DNA from: Levilactobacillus parabrevis ATCC 53295 | Lineage (GTDB): Bacteria > Bacillota > Bacilli > Lactobacillales > Lactobacillaceae | Assembly (NCBI RefSeq): GCF_001434055.1 | Contig: NZ_AZCZ01000028.1 | Span: forward strand, 1 to 34,895 | DNA: 34,895 nucleotides | Direction of reading: 5' to 3' | Shown here: positions 15,079 through 22,230 of the stretch, one piece after another | Position numbering within the stretch: position 1 is the first letter of the stretch | Layout of the letters: the number at the start of each line of letters is the position of its first letter | The notes under the pieces: model-generated | Told to the model about the DNA's origin: nothing | The model's database searches: none | What the model saw: the letters and a program-made list of their open reading frames with translations, nothing else | Position numbers and translations under genes: made by a program

Positions 15079-15252
15079 TAGAAGAGGCGCAATCAACATG
15101 AGTCGCTTTCCTCAGGTGGGTATCACCGATGAGGGGAAGCAAAAGGGGCGATTGCCGAAATTCCCACGTGACTACCTAGCGTGAGGGTTGGGTCCTGGTT
15201 TAACAGATCAGGGACTGTCGCAGTCAAATATTAGGCTGCGGGGCGCTTTCAA
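15079..15252 (+). promoter_or_regulatory. Lysine riboswitch (L box) aptamer
   Basis: The conserved lysine-aptamer landmarks appear in order: AGAGGCGCA at the 5' side of P1, GAGTCGCTTT, GAGGGGAAGC, GGGGCGATTGCCGAA, then GGTCCTGG...GGGACTGTCG, and the closing CTGCGGGGCGCTTTC. Lysine binding is known to stabilise P1 and favour the terminator that follows. It lies in front of a lysine permease gene, which fits repression of lysine uptake when lysine is plentiful. Confidence 0.9.
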
Positions 15253-15281
15253 CGATATTGACTTGGAATTATGAACTTTCC

Positions 15282-15320
15282 AATCTCTTTCGCGGGCTTT
15301 TATTGCGAAGGAGATTTTTT
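15282..15320 (+). terminator. Riboswitch-controlled terminator before lysP
   Basis: AATCTC-TTCGC pairs with GCGAA-GAGATT and is followed by six T. It lies 30 bases after the lysine aptamer and 55 bases before the permease start. Confidence 0.88.
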
Positions 15321-15374
15321 CGTTCACTGGGTCGTTTCGAGGAAGTCCTTCTAAAATAAGAAGGAGGAAACATT

Positions 15375-16889
15375 ATGGAACAAAGCATGACAAACGCAAC
15401 AACCAGCGAGGCTTCTGATCAAGTTAAGCGGGGACTCAAGACGCGACACGTCTCAATGATCGCGTTAGGTGGCTGTATCGGGACAGGATTATTCGTCGCA
15501 AGTGGATCGGCCATCTCAACTGCCGGGCCTGGTGGTGCGCTAGTTGCCTATGTTGCCATGGGTCTGATGGTTTACTTCCTGATGACTAGTTTGGGTGAAA
15601 TGGCCACGAACATGCCAATCTCTGGTTCGTTCGCCGCGTATTCCGCCAAGTATGTTGACCCAGCTTTAGGATTTGCGATGGGCTGGAATTACTGGTTCAA
15701 CTGGGCCATTACGGTTGCCGTTGATATTTCTACTGCTGCTCTGGTCATGAAGTTCTGGTTACCTGGCGTTCCCGGTTGGATCTGGAGTGCCGTTGCCTTG
15801 CTTCTGGTCTTCACAATCAACGCATTCTCCGTTCAAGCCTTTGGTGAAACGGAATTCTGGATGTCTCTGATCAAGGTTGTTACGATCTTTATCTTCCTGG
15901 CTGTTGGTTTAATGACGATCGTTGGTATCATGGGCGGTCACGCAACTGGCTTGGAAAACTTCACTTACAAGAAGGCACCATTTGTTGGCGGTTTCCCAGC
16001 CATTCTGAGTGTGTTCGTTGTTGCCGGGTTCTCCTTCCAAGGTACTGAATTAGTTGGTATCACGGCTGGTGAATCTGAAGACCCTTCACACAGTGTTCCT
16101 AAGGCGATTAACTCAGTGTTCTGGCGGATTATTTTATTCTATATTTTAGCTATCTTTGTCATTGCCGCCGTCTTACCATACACGAGTCATGATCTGTTAG
16201 GTTCTTCTGCAAGTGACATTGCAATCAGTCCATTTACGTTGGTCTTCCGTCGTGCTGGTTTGGCTGCTGCTGCCAGCGTGATGAACGCGGTTATCTTGAC
16301 GGCCGTTATCTCAGCTGCTAATTCTGGGATGTACGCGTCAACGCGGATGCTGTTCTCCTTGTCAAAGGAAGGCTACGCACCTAAGTTGTTCGAAAAGACT
16401 GGTAAGAACGGGATTCCTTATCCTGCATTGTTTGCCACGACCATCATCGCTGCGCTGACCTTTATCAGTAGTATTGCCGGTCCTCAAATCTACATGTGGT
16501 TAGTTGCCGCTAGTGGGTTGACTGGGTTCATCGCTTGGTTCGGGATTGCTTTATCTCACTTACGGTTCCGTCGGGCGTTCACCTTACAAGGTCACAAGCT
16601 GTCTGAACTGAAGTACCATGCAAAGTGGTTCCCATTAGGACCAATTCTGGCCTTGGTATTATGTATCGCCGTAATCGTGGGTCAAGATCCACAATCCTTC
16701 TTCACTGGTAACTGGGAACAAGTGCTGGTTACCTACATGAGTGTGCCACTGGTCTTAGTCCTCTACATTGGCTACAAGATCAAGAAGCACACGAAGTTGA
16801 TTCCATTGAAGGATGTCGACGTTTCCCCAGTCCATCGTGATGGGACGTTAAAGGAAGACGCTGCGGCACGTGAAGCATCAAACGATTAA
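15375..16889 (+). CDS. lysP: Lysine-specific permease (APC family)
   Basis: A 504-residue amino acid permease with 12 membrane helices. The N-terminus has the APC signature KTRHVSMIALGGCIGTGLFVASG (residues about 22-44), and helix 6 contains GFSFQGTELVGITAGES (about 219-235), the pattern of basic and aromatic amino acid permeases. LysP-type proteins import lysine with protons. AAGGAGGAAA precedes the ATG. The lysine riboswitch directly upstream makes lysine the substrate with good confidence. It is monocistronic. The codon choice is of the highly expressed type compared with neighbours. Confidence 0.93.
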   Translation: MEQSMTNATTSEASDQVKRGLKTRHVSMIALGGCIGTGLFVASGSAISTAGPGGALVAYVAMGLMVYFLMTSLGEMATNMPISGSFAAYSAKYVDPALGFAMGWNYWFNWAITVAVDISTAALVMKFWLPGVPGWIWSAVALLLVFTINAFSVQAFGETEFWMSLIKVVTIFIFLAVGLMTIVGIMGGHATGLENFTYKKAPFVGGFPAILSVFVVAGFSFQGTELVGITAGESEDPSHSVPKAINSVFWRIILFYILAIFVIAAVLPYTSHDLLGSSASDIAISPFTLVFRRAGLAAAASVMNAVILTAVISAANSGMYASTRMLFSLSKEGYAPKLFEKTGKNGIPYPALFATTIIAALTFISSIAGPQIYMWLVAASGLTGFIAWFGIALSHLRFRRAFTLQGHKLSELKYHAKWFPLGPILALVLCIAVIVGQDPQSFFTGNWEQVLVTYMSVPLVLVLYIGYKIKKHTKLIPLKDVDVSPVHRDGTLKEDAAAREASND

Positions 16890-16931
16890 TCTGGAATTGT
16901 GTGGGCAATTTTCACTTAAATAAAAAAATTT

Positions 16932-16974
16932 TAACGACGATTGGTTCGAGTGAATCCCGACCAGTCGCCGTTTT
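16932..16974 (+). terminator. Terminator of lysP
   Basis: ACGACGATTGGT pairs with ACCAGTCGCCGT (with G-U pairs), then TTTT. An A-rich run lies upstream. Confidence 0.7.
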
Positions 16975-17031
16975 GTGTCTGACAAGGGGACAGAACCCGT
17001 GAACCGCTGAAGAGGAATTTCCCACGATATA

Positions 17032-17060
17032 TTGTCTTTTGCCGATAGGGTTGGTACAAT
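17032..17060 (+). promoter_or_regulatory. Promoter of the deoxynucleoside kinase gene
   Basis: TTGTCT at 17032-17037 and TACAAT at 17055-17060, spacer 17. Confidence 0.7.
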
Positions 17061-17129
17061 ATGTAGTGTTGAAATTTAGACCGGATGAAAACGATTTCCG
17101 GTATGCGCGTAAATCAAAGGAGAGATAGC

Positions 17130-17762
17130 ATGCTTGTACTATCAGGAACAATTGGGGCCGGCAAGACGAGTTTAACGAACTTATTAGCCGAACACTTACA
17201 GAAACCAGCTTTTTATGAATCGGTGGACGATAATAAGATTTTGCCACTGTTTTACCAGAACCCGCAAAAGTATGCTTTCTTATTGCAAATTTACTTTTTA
17301 AACAAGCGGTTGGACAGCATCAAGGCTGCCAACGCTGACGATGAAAGTGTCTTGGATCGTTCAATCTTTGAAGACTCCTTACTCTTTCACTTAAACGCCG
17401 ACCTCGGTCGAGCAACCAGTACGGAAGTCGATATCTACGATTCTTTACTGGCCAACATGATGCAAGAATTACCAGACGCCGTTCACAAGAAGAACCCCGA
17501 TCTATTGATCCACATCAACATTTCCTTTGAAACGATGTTGGAACGGATCAAAAAGCGCGGCCGTTCTTACGAACAGATCGATCACGATCCTAGCTTGTTC
17601 GAATACTACAAGCAACTCGATCAACGTTACGTGAACTGGTACAACAACTACGACAAGTCACCTAAGATGCAAATCGACGGCGACAAGCTGGACTTCGTGG
17701 AAGACCCAGCAGCGCGTCAAGAAGTTCTCCACTTGATCGACGAAAAGATTGCTTCACTCTAA
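17130..17762 (+). CDS. Deoxynucleoside kinase (deoxyadenosine/deoxyguanosine kinase type)
   Basis: A 210-residue cytosolic kinase that phosphorylates purine deoxynucleosides for salvage, as known for the dAK/dGK pair of lactobacilli. The P-loop G6-T-I-G-A-G-K12-T-S is at the N-terminus. D76-R77-S78 is the dNK-family DRS motif, and RIKKRGRSYEQ (about 149-159) is the arginine-rich lid. AAAGGAG at 17116-17122 sets the ATG at 17130; the frame is open further up but lacks homology. Only one kinase gene is present here, whereas some lactobacilli carry two in tandem; the base preference is not readable from the sequence. Confidence 0.9.
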   Translation: MLVLSGTIGAGKTSLTNLLAEHLQKPAFYESVDDNKILPLFYQNPQKYAFLLQIYFLNKRLDSIKAANADDESVLDRSIFEDSLLFHLNADLGRATSTEVDIYDSLLANMMQELPDAVHKKNPDLLIHINISFETMLERIKKRGRSYEQIDHDPSLFEYYKQLDQRYVNWYNNYDKSPKMQIDGDKLDFVEDPAARQEVLHLIDEKIASL

Positions 17763-17794
17763 GCTTAACTTGAGTAAACCATGATAAATGGTTG

Positions 17795-17826
17795 AGAGCA
17801 CTGACCACGGTTGGTGCTCTTTTCTT
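17795..17826 (+). terminator. Terminator of the deoxynucleoside kinase gene
   Basis: AGAGCAC pairs with GTGCTCT, with inner ACC/GGT, then TTTTC TTT. Confidence 0.7.
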
Positions 17827-17886
17827 TACAGCAAAATATTAAGAGCAAAATGAAGATTAATGGTTGCCACTAAGCTAGTGTGGTTT

Positions 17887-18071
17887 GTCCGCACTGCGGC
17901 TGCCAGAGATTCCGCCTGCTGTGGGGACGCTCCAGCCTGAGAAGCGGGCTTCCGACTCGACTTGGAGCCACGAAGCCCACCTGTCTCCAAGGTCGCCCGT
18001 GCTGTAAACTGGCCAAAAACCGCCAGTTAACACCACCTCCACGGCCGGCTCCATCCCTGGCAGCCTCCGGC
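17887..18071 (+). repeat. Structured intergenic repeat, family 1, copy D
   Basis: The ends pair as GGCTGCCAG / CTGGCAGCC (9 bp perfect). The second helix is GCTGTGG / CCACGGC. The middle hairpin is CTTGGAG / CTCCAAG where A and B have GTTTG.../...CAAAC, and the last hairpin is GTAAACTGGC / GCCAGTTAAC. It lies just after the kinase terminator and forms an inverted pair with copy E. Confidence 0.75.
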
Positions 18072-18274
18072 TAAAGATTGTGTGTAACCATTTTAAAGAT
18101 CAAGGTACTTTTCAACTGATGGTAGACAATAACCGTGGTTAGTTGTGTGTCTAAAGTTTAGGCTGATGATTTTACTGGATCGTTTAGATGTAACTGGCGA
18201 TGATTAATCTTGACTGCATTTGTGCGGTTAGTGACGACAGGTCGTGAAGAACTGAGTGACCATGTAAAGCCATC

Positions 18275-18461
18275 GTCGTAGGAGGTCAGAGATGGAGCCA
18301 GCTGTGACAATGGTGTTGGTAGGTGTTCTTTGCCTACCTACAGCATGGGACGACCTTGGAGACTTGCTGTACTTTGCGAGGCTTCAAGGCGAGCCGGAAG
18401 CCCGTCCTTTGGCTGTAGGCGGTCCCCACAGCAGGCGGAATCTCTGACAGCCGCAGACGAT
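18275..18461 (-). repeat. Structured intergenic repeat, family 1, copy E (inverted)
   Basis: Reverse-oriented copy. Its closing helix is GTCAGAGAT / ATCTCTGAC (18440-18448 with 18285-18293) where copy A has GCCAGGGAT/ATCCCTGGC: two compensated changes. The second helix is GCTGTG / CACAGC, where other copies have CACGGC. The last hairpin is GTAGGTAGG / CCTACCAAC. It ends 28 bases before the serS promoter. The 203 bases between copies D and E hold no recognisable gene. Confidence 0.75.
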
Positions 18462-18488
18462 GCTGTACCAGGCGGGAAATTTTCCCGA

Positions 18489-18517
18489 TTGTCATCACGG
18501 CCGAAATGCGGTATGAT
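18489..18517 (+). promoter_or_regulatory. Promoter of serS
   Basis: TTGTCA at 18489-18494 and TATGAT at 18512-18517, spacer 17, upstream of the T-box. Confidence 0.75.
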
Positions 18518-18523
18518 TAGCGT

Positions 18524-18735
18524 AATCAAAACACGAGGTGCCTATCCAGTAGACGGCCAGAGAAGCGGGGCAAGCTGCAAACCGCAACGTCGAACATTCC
18601 AGCACTAACTAAAGTGGGCGGGTAATGCCGCACGGTGCAGACCGTTATCATGTTCAAGGGTATGGCTGAAGATTGCAGTCATGAACTTGGGTGGTACCGC
18701 GAAGGTCTTCGTCCCATGTGACGGAGGCTTTTTTT
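18524..18735 (+). promoter_or_regulatory. T-box leader of serS
   Basis: The T-box core AACTTGGGTGGTACCGCG lies at 18684-18701, a near-perfect match to the family consensus. Stem I is seen upstream, with AGTA at about 18551-18554 and the likely specifier strand near 18596-18604 (TTCCAGCA; TCC would be a serine codon, AGC is also possible). The terminator pairs GTCTTCGTC (about 18705) with GACGGAGGC and ends in seven T. Uncharged tRNA-Ser would stabilise the antiterminator and turn on serS. The 3' end of the tRNA pairs with TGGT of the core. Confidence 0.9.
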
Positions 18736-18767
18736 GTATCATCCGGAAAATTGAAGGGAGTAAGTAG

Positions 18768-20039
18768 ATGTTAGATTTAAAATTGATTCGCCAAGAACCC
18801 GACTTCATTAAAGAAAAGTTAGCAACCCGGGGTGTTGATCCCGCTGATATCGATAGCCTGTTAGGCTTAGATGCGCAACGCCGGGAATTGATTGTCAAGA
18901 GTGAAACCATGAAGGCCCAACGCAACACGGTGTCCGATGAGATTTCACAACTGAAGCGTAATAAGGAAGATGCTAACGACAAGATTACCGAAATGCGTCA
19001 GGTTAGTGCGGACATCAAGAAGATTGATGCCGACCTTGACACGTTGAAAGCCCAAGTTCACGATGCCGCCGCTCACCTCCCTAACATTCCTAATGACAAC
19101 GTGCCTGTTGGCTTGACGGAAGATGGTAGTGTGGAAATTCGCAAGTGGGGCGAAAAGCCTAACTTGGACTTCAAGCCAAAGGCCCACTATGAATTGGGTG
19201 AAGACTTGGGCATCTTGGACTTCGAAGCAGGGGCCAAGGTTTCTGGGAGTCGTTACCTCTACTACTTAGGTTTAGGTGCACGTTTGGAACGAGCTGTCTA
19301 CAATTTCTTCCTCGATGAAAATACCAAGGCTGGCTTCAAGGAAGTCCTACCGCCATACATCGTGAATGATGATTCCATGTACGGAACCGGCCAATTCCCT
19401 AAGTTTAAAGAAGACGTTTACCAACTGCGGGACGAAGACATGACCTTGATTCCTACGGCCGAAGTACCTTTGGTCAACTACTACCGTGACGAAGTGATCC
19501 CTGAAGAGGACCTGCCAGTTTGGTTCACCGCTTTGACTCCCGCCTTCCGTTCCGAAGCTGGGAGCGCCGGTCGCGATACCCGTGGGCTGATCCGTCTTCA
19601 CCAATTTAACAAGGTTGAAATGGTGAAGTTCTGTAAGCCAGAAAACTCATGGGATGAACTGGAAGCCTTAACGAAGCATGCTGAAAGCCTCTTACAGAAG
19701 CTTGGCTTGGCTTACCATGTGATTACGTTGACGACCAGTGACATGAGCTTCACGGCCGCAATGACTCATGATTTGGAAGTCTGGTTCCCAGAACAAAACA
19801 CGTACCGGGAAATTTCCAGTTGTTCTAACACGACGGACTTCCAAGCGCGTCGAGCCCACATTCAATACCGTGACGATAATGGTAAGCTCCAATACGTCCA
19901 CGCTTTGAATGGGTCTGGCTTGGCCGTTGGTCGGGCAGTCGCTGCAATCATGGAAAACTACCAAAACGCTGACGGTTCCATCACGGTTCCCGATGTCTTG
20001 GTACCTTACATGGGTGGCGTGACACGGATCACGAAGTAA
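18768..20039 (+). CDS. serS: Seryl-tRNA synthetase
   Basis: A 423-residue class II aminoacyl-tRNA synthetase that charges tRNA-Ser (and tRNA-Sec where present). The N-terminal tRNA-binding coiled coil covers residues about 1-105 ([22 protein letters not shown], then Lys/Glu-rich helices). Motif 2 is seen in [26 protein letters not shown] (about 264-289), and motif 3 in [20 protein letters not shown] (about 380-399). The length is normal. GGGAG precedes the ATG. It is controlled by the T-box and ends at a strong terminator. Confidence 0.97.
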   Translation: MLDLKLIRQEPDFIKEKLATRGVDPADIDSLLGLDAQRRELIVKSETMKAQRNTVSDEISQLKRNKEDANDKITEMRQVSADIKKIDADLDTLKAQVHDAAAHLPNIPNDNVPVGLTEDGSVEIRKWGEKPNLDFKPKAHYELGEDLGILDFEAGAKVSGSRYLYYLGLGARLERAVYNFFLDENTKAGFKEVLPPYIVNDDSMYGTGQFPKFKEDVYQLRDEDMTLIPTAEVPLVNYYRDEVIPEEDLPVWFTALTPAFRSEAGSAGRDTRGLIRLHQFNKVEMVKFCKPENSWDELEALTKHAESLLQKLGLAYHVITLTTSDMSFTAAMTHDLEVWFPEQNTYREISSCSNTTDFQARRAHIQYRDDNGKLQYVHALNGSGLAVGRAVAAIMENYQNADGSITVPDVLVPYMGGVTRITK

Positions 20040-20133
20040 CCGCTCGTCGTTTGCGGGACGTGTGATAGTTTAGCTAAATGTAACTTGAATGCGTCAATAT
20101 GAATAAGTAGTCAGTGCACGTCAGCACTGAGGA

Positions 20134-20173
20134 GGGTCCTTAACGGTGAATACAACCGTTAAGGACCCTTTTT
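20134..20173 (+). terminator. Terminator of serS
   Basis: GGGTCCTTAACGGT pairs perfectly with ACCGTTAAGGACCC (14 bp), followed by five T. Confidence 0.92.
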
Positions 20174-20522
20174 GAATGGGGAGCTGAAATGAGATGAATG
20201 GTGTCGCGTGGGGCTCTGACGAGCGTATGAGGCGGTCTAATTATGAAATGAATAATTATTTTGGGTATTTTTGCAATTTCTTATTGACGTAGGGTAGGGA
20301 GTTCGTATAAAATAGTTTCTGTTGGTTAATTAGCTCCCACCGCGCTGAAGGCGCAGGACGGTGTGTTGGCCGCAATTATAAGAAATAAGCGATTCAAGTT
20401 TTTTGCAAGAAAATGCAAAAAAGACTAGCTTTTTCTTCTCAGGTACGCTAAAATATTACTTGTTGTTAAGCGAGTAGTTATTCAGCTAACGAATATTTAT
20501 TCAAAATATTTCAAAAAGGTTG
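20174..20522. other. Gene-free region before the tRNA cluster
   Basis: No protein gene. A promoter (TTGACG 20284-20289, TATAAA 20306-20311, spacer 16) is followed by CACCG..CGGTG (about 20338-20363) and by TTTTTTGC/GCAAAAAA (20400-20423). This may be a small RNA or simply a long leader of the tRNA transcript. Confidence 0.4.
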
Positions 20523-20551
20523 TTGACAAGCTTCGCTGAACATGGTAAATT
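20523..20551 (+). promoter_or_regulatory. Promoter of the tRNA cluster
   Basis: TTGACA at 20523-20528 and TAAATT at 20546-20551, spacer 17. The first tRNA begins 48 bases later. Confidence 0.7.
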
Positions 20552-20598
20552 ATAATAGTTGTTTCGAGCGAGATACACTTCTTGCTTCGGAAGTTCAT

Positions 20599-20671
20599 GG
20601 AGGATTAGCTCAGTTGGGAGAGCGTCTGCCTTACAAGCAGAGGGTCACAGGTTCGAGCCCTGTATCCTCCA
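20599..20671 (+). tRNA. tRNA-Val (anticodon TAC)
   Basis: Complete cloverleaf: GGAGGAT/ATCCTCC acceptor, anticodon loop CTTACAA, T-loop GTTCGAGCC. CCA is not encoded. First of eight tRNAs. Confidence 0.97.
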
Positions 20672-20710
20672 TCGGGAACTTAAGTTCCTAGGCGTTAGTT
20701 CGCCAACGTT

Positions 20711-20792
20711 GCAGGTGTGGCGGAACTGGCAGACGCGCTAGATTTAGGTTCTAGTGTCTTATGACGTGGGGGTTCGAGTCCCTTCACCTGCA
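20711..20792 (+). tRNA. tRNA-Leu (anticodon TAG)
   Basis: Class II tRNA with a long variable arm. Acceptor GCAGGTG/CACCTGC, anticodon loop TTTAGGT. Confidence 0.96.
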
Positions 20793-20829
20793 TTAACCGA
20801 ATATTGCAAAATATCTTAAAAAATATTTT

Positions 20830-20902
20830 GCCGACTTAGCTCAGTTGGCAGAGCATCTCACTAGTAATGAGGAGGTCGGAGGTTCGAATCCTCTAGTCGG
20901 CA
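20830..20902 (+). tRNA. tRNA-Thr (anticodon AGT)
   Basis: Acceptor GCCGACT/AGTCGGC. The anticodon stem TCTCA/TGAGG leaves loop CTAGTAA, giving AGT. An A in the wobble position needs TadA-type deamination to inosine, which is unusual outside tRNA-Arg(ACG). Confidence 0.93.
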
Positions 20903-20929
20903 TGGCACCATTAATATAATAGCCAATTT

Positions 20930-21001
20930 GCGGAAGTAGTTCAGTGGTAGAACATCACCTTGCCATGGTGGGGGTCGCGGGTTCGAATCCCGTCTTCCGC
21001 T
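20930..21001 (+). tRNA. tRNA-Gly (anticodon GCC)
   Basis: Acceptor GCGGAAG/CTTCCGC, anticodon loop TTGCCAT, T-loop GTTCGAATC. Confidence 0.97.
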
Positions 21002-21012
21002 TTTGCCCTTTT

Positions 21013-21098
21013 GCCGGGGTGGCGGAATTGGCAGACGCACAGGACTTAAAATCCTGCGGTCAGTGATGACCGTACCGGTTCGATCCCGGTCCTCGGCA
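21013..21098 (+). tRNA. tRNA-Leu (anticodon TAA)
   Basis: Class II tRNA. Acceptor GCCGGGG/CCTCGGC, anticodon loop CTTAAAA, long variable arm. Confidence 0.96.
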
Positions 21099-21118
21099 TT
21101 TAATTGAATAATAATTAT

Positions 21119-21192
21119 GCACCCATAGCGCAATTGGATAGAGTGTCTGACTACGAATCAGAAGGTTGTAGGTTCGACTCCTACTGGGTGCA
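21119..21192 (+). tRNA. tRNA-Arg (anticodon ACG)
   Basis: Acceptor GCACCCA/TGGGTGC, anticodon loop CTACGAA. ACG is the normal TadA substrate in bacteria. Confidence 0.97.
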
Positions 21193-21226
21193 TTTTTGTT
21201 GCTTATAAGCAATTGTAAGCAATTTT

Positions 21227-21300
21227 CGGGAAGTAGCTCAGCTTGGTAGAGCACCTGGTTTGGGACCAGGGGGTCGCAGGTTCGAATCCTGTCTTCCCGA
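21227..21300 (+). tRNA. tRNA-Pro (anticodon TGG)
   Basis: Acceptor CGGGAAG/CTTCCCG, anticodon loop TTTGGGA. Confidence 0.97.
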
Positions 21301-21303
21301 TTT

Positions 21304-21336
21304 GACTGACAAGATTAGTGGGTCAGTGAGCTTTTT
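21304..21336 (+). terminator. Possible weak terminator between the two tRNA-Pro genes
   Basis: ACTGAC (21305-21310) pairs with GTCAGT (21322-21327); GAGC and five T follow. It may only reduce transcription of the last tRNA. Confidence 0.4.
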
Positions 21337-21338
21337 CT

Positions 21339-21412
21339 CGGGAAGTAGCTCAGCTTGGTAGAGCACCACGTTCGGGACGTGGGGGTCGCAAGTTCAAATC
21401 TTGTCTTCCCGA
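21339..21412 (+). tRNA. tRNA-Pro (anticodon CGG)
   Basis: Nearly the same body as the preceding tRNA-Pro but with anticodon loop TTCGGGA and an altered T-arm (AAGTTCAAATCTT). It probably arose by duplication of the TGG gene followed by anticodon change. Confidence 0.95.
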
Positions 21413-21443
21413 TTTTTTTATCCCGAATACATATAATAAAAGT

Positions 21444-21488
21444 AACGGCGGTTTCCATACAGATTGTTTGGATGCTGGCCGTTTTTTT
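21444..21488 (+). terminator. Terminator of the tRNA cluster
   Basis: AACGGC (21444-21449) pairs with GCCGTT (21478-21483), with inner TCCA/TGGA, then seven T. It lies 32 bases after the last tRNA. Confidence 0.75.
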
Positions 21489-21671
21489 GTTACCATAGAT
21501 TACTAAGTGCTGTTGGCTGCTAATCTGACCTGATTGGGTTACGATTATATTATAGAAGTGAAGCCCATCTGCCGGCTGGTGAAAAGCGGATTTTAGGGAC
21601 TGTGGCTGAGAGCTTGATTGTGGGTTGTTGGTAAGAAAATAAAACTTCTCAGCGATAAGCGGTCTAATCCG

Positions 21672-21699
21672 TTGCAATTTCACTGGAATTTCGTATAAT
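21672..21699 (+). promoter_or_regulatory. Promoter of ctsR-clpC
   Basis: TTGCAA at 21672-21677 and TATAAT at 21694-21699, spacer 16. Confidence 0.8.
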
Positions 21700-21702
21700 A
21701 TT

Positions 21703-21719
21703 AGTCAACATTAGTCAAG
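21703..21719 (+). promoter_or_regulatory. CtsR operator
   Basis: AGTCAAC-ATT-AGTCAAG is a direct heptamer repeat matching the CtsR box (RGTCAAA-NAN-RGTCAAA, one mismatch per half). It starts three bases after the -10 box, where binding would block transcription, so the operon represses itself until heat or protein stress. Confidence 0.85.
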
Positions 21720-21745
21720 AACACTAGACTGAAGGGGGGACGATA

Positions 21746-22213
21746 ATGGAGAATCAAAATATTTCGGATATTATTGAATCTTACCTGAAGCAGATTTTGG
21801 CTGAATCCCAGCAGGTGGAGATCCGCAGAGCGGAAATTGCCAATCAGTTTAACGTTGTGCCGTCCCAGATCAATTACGTCATCAAGACGCGTTTCACGAT
21901 TCAGGATGGGTACGTGGTTCAGAGTAAACGGGGCGGTGGCGGTTATATTCGGATCGAAAAGGTCAAGCTGCTCGACAACCTCGATTTTATCGACTCGTTG
22001 GTCAGTGCCGTTGGCGATCAGATTTCCCGGCATGATAGTTTGTCCGTTGTGCGGAGCCTGTTCGAAGCGGGAGCCATCAACCGAAGCGAGGCCAATATCA
22101 TCTTGGCTGCCATTAACAAGGACGCCATCAACACGGGTGACCGACAGGCTGATGAGCAGATTCGCGCTCAGATTTTAATTTCGATTTTGAATCACCTACG
22201 ATATGAGAGTTAA
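21746..22213 (+). CDS. ctsR: Class III stress gene repressor CtsR
   Basis: A 155-residue repressor of clp genes. The N-terminal winged helix-turn-helix (residues about 1-70) includes IRRAEIANQFNVVPSQINYVIKTRFT and the conserved glycine-rich wing SKRGGGGYIRI (about 59-69), whose RGGGGYI is the thermosensing tetraglycine loop. The C-terminal dimerisation domain follows. The start has GAAGGGGGG upstream. It is the first gene of the ctsR-clpC operon, with the next gene 17 bases downstream. The partner genes mcsA and mcsB, found in Bacillus, are absent, as in other lactobacilli. Confidence 0.96.
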   Translation: MENQNISDIIESYLKQILAESQQVEIRRAEIANQFNVVPSQINYVIKTRFTIQDGYVVQSKRGGGGYIRIEKVKLLDNLDFIDSLVSAVGDQISRHDSLSVVRSLFEAGAINRSEANIILAAINKDAINTGDRQADEQIRAQILISILNHLRYES

Positions 22214-22230
22214 GAAAGTGAGGAGCTGCA

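Noticed and set aside
20861-21683. Minus-strand open frames across the tRNA cluster, with words such as KTRFELATPTSRTWCSTKLSY and DRDRTGT
   Set aside because: These are the well-known false translations of tRNA genes read on the opposite strand.
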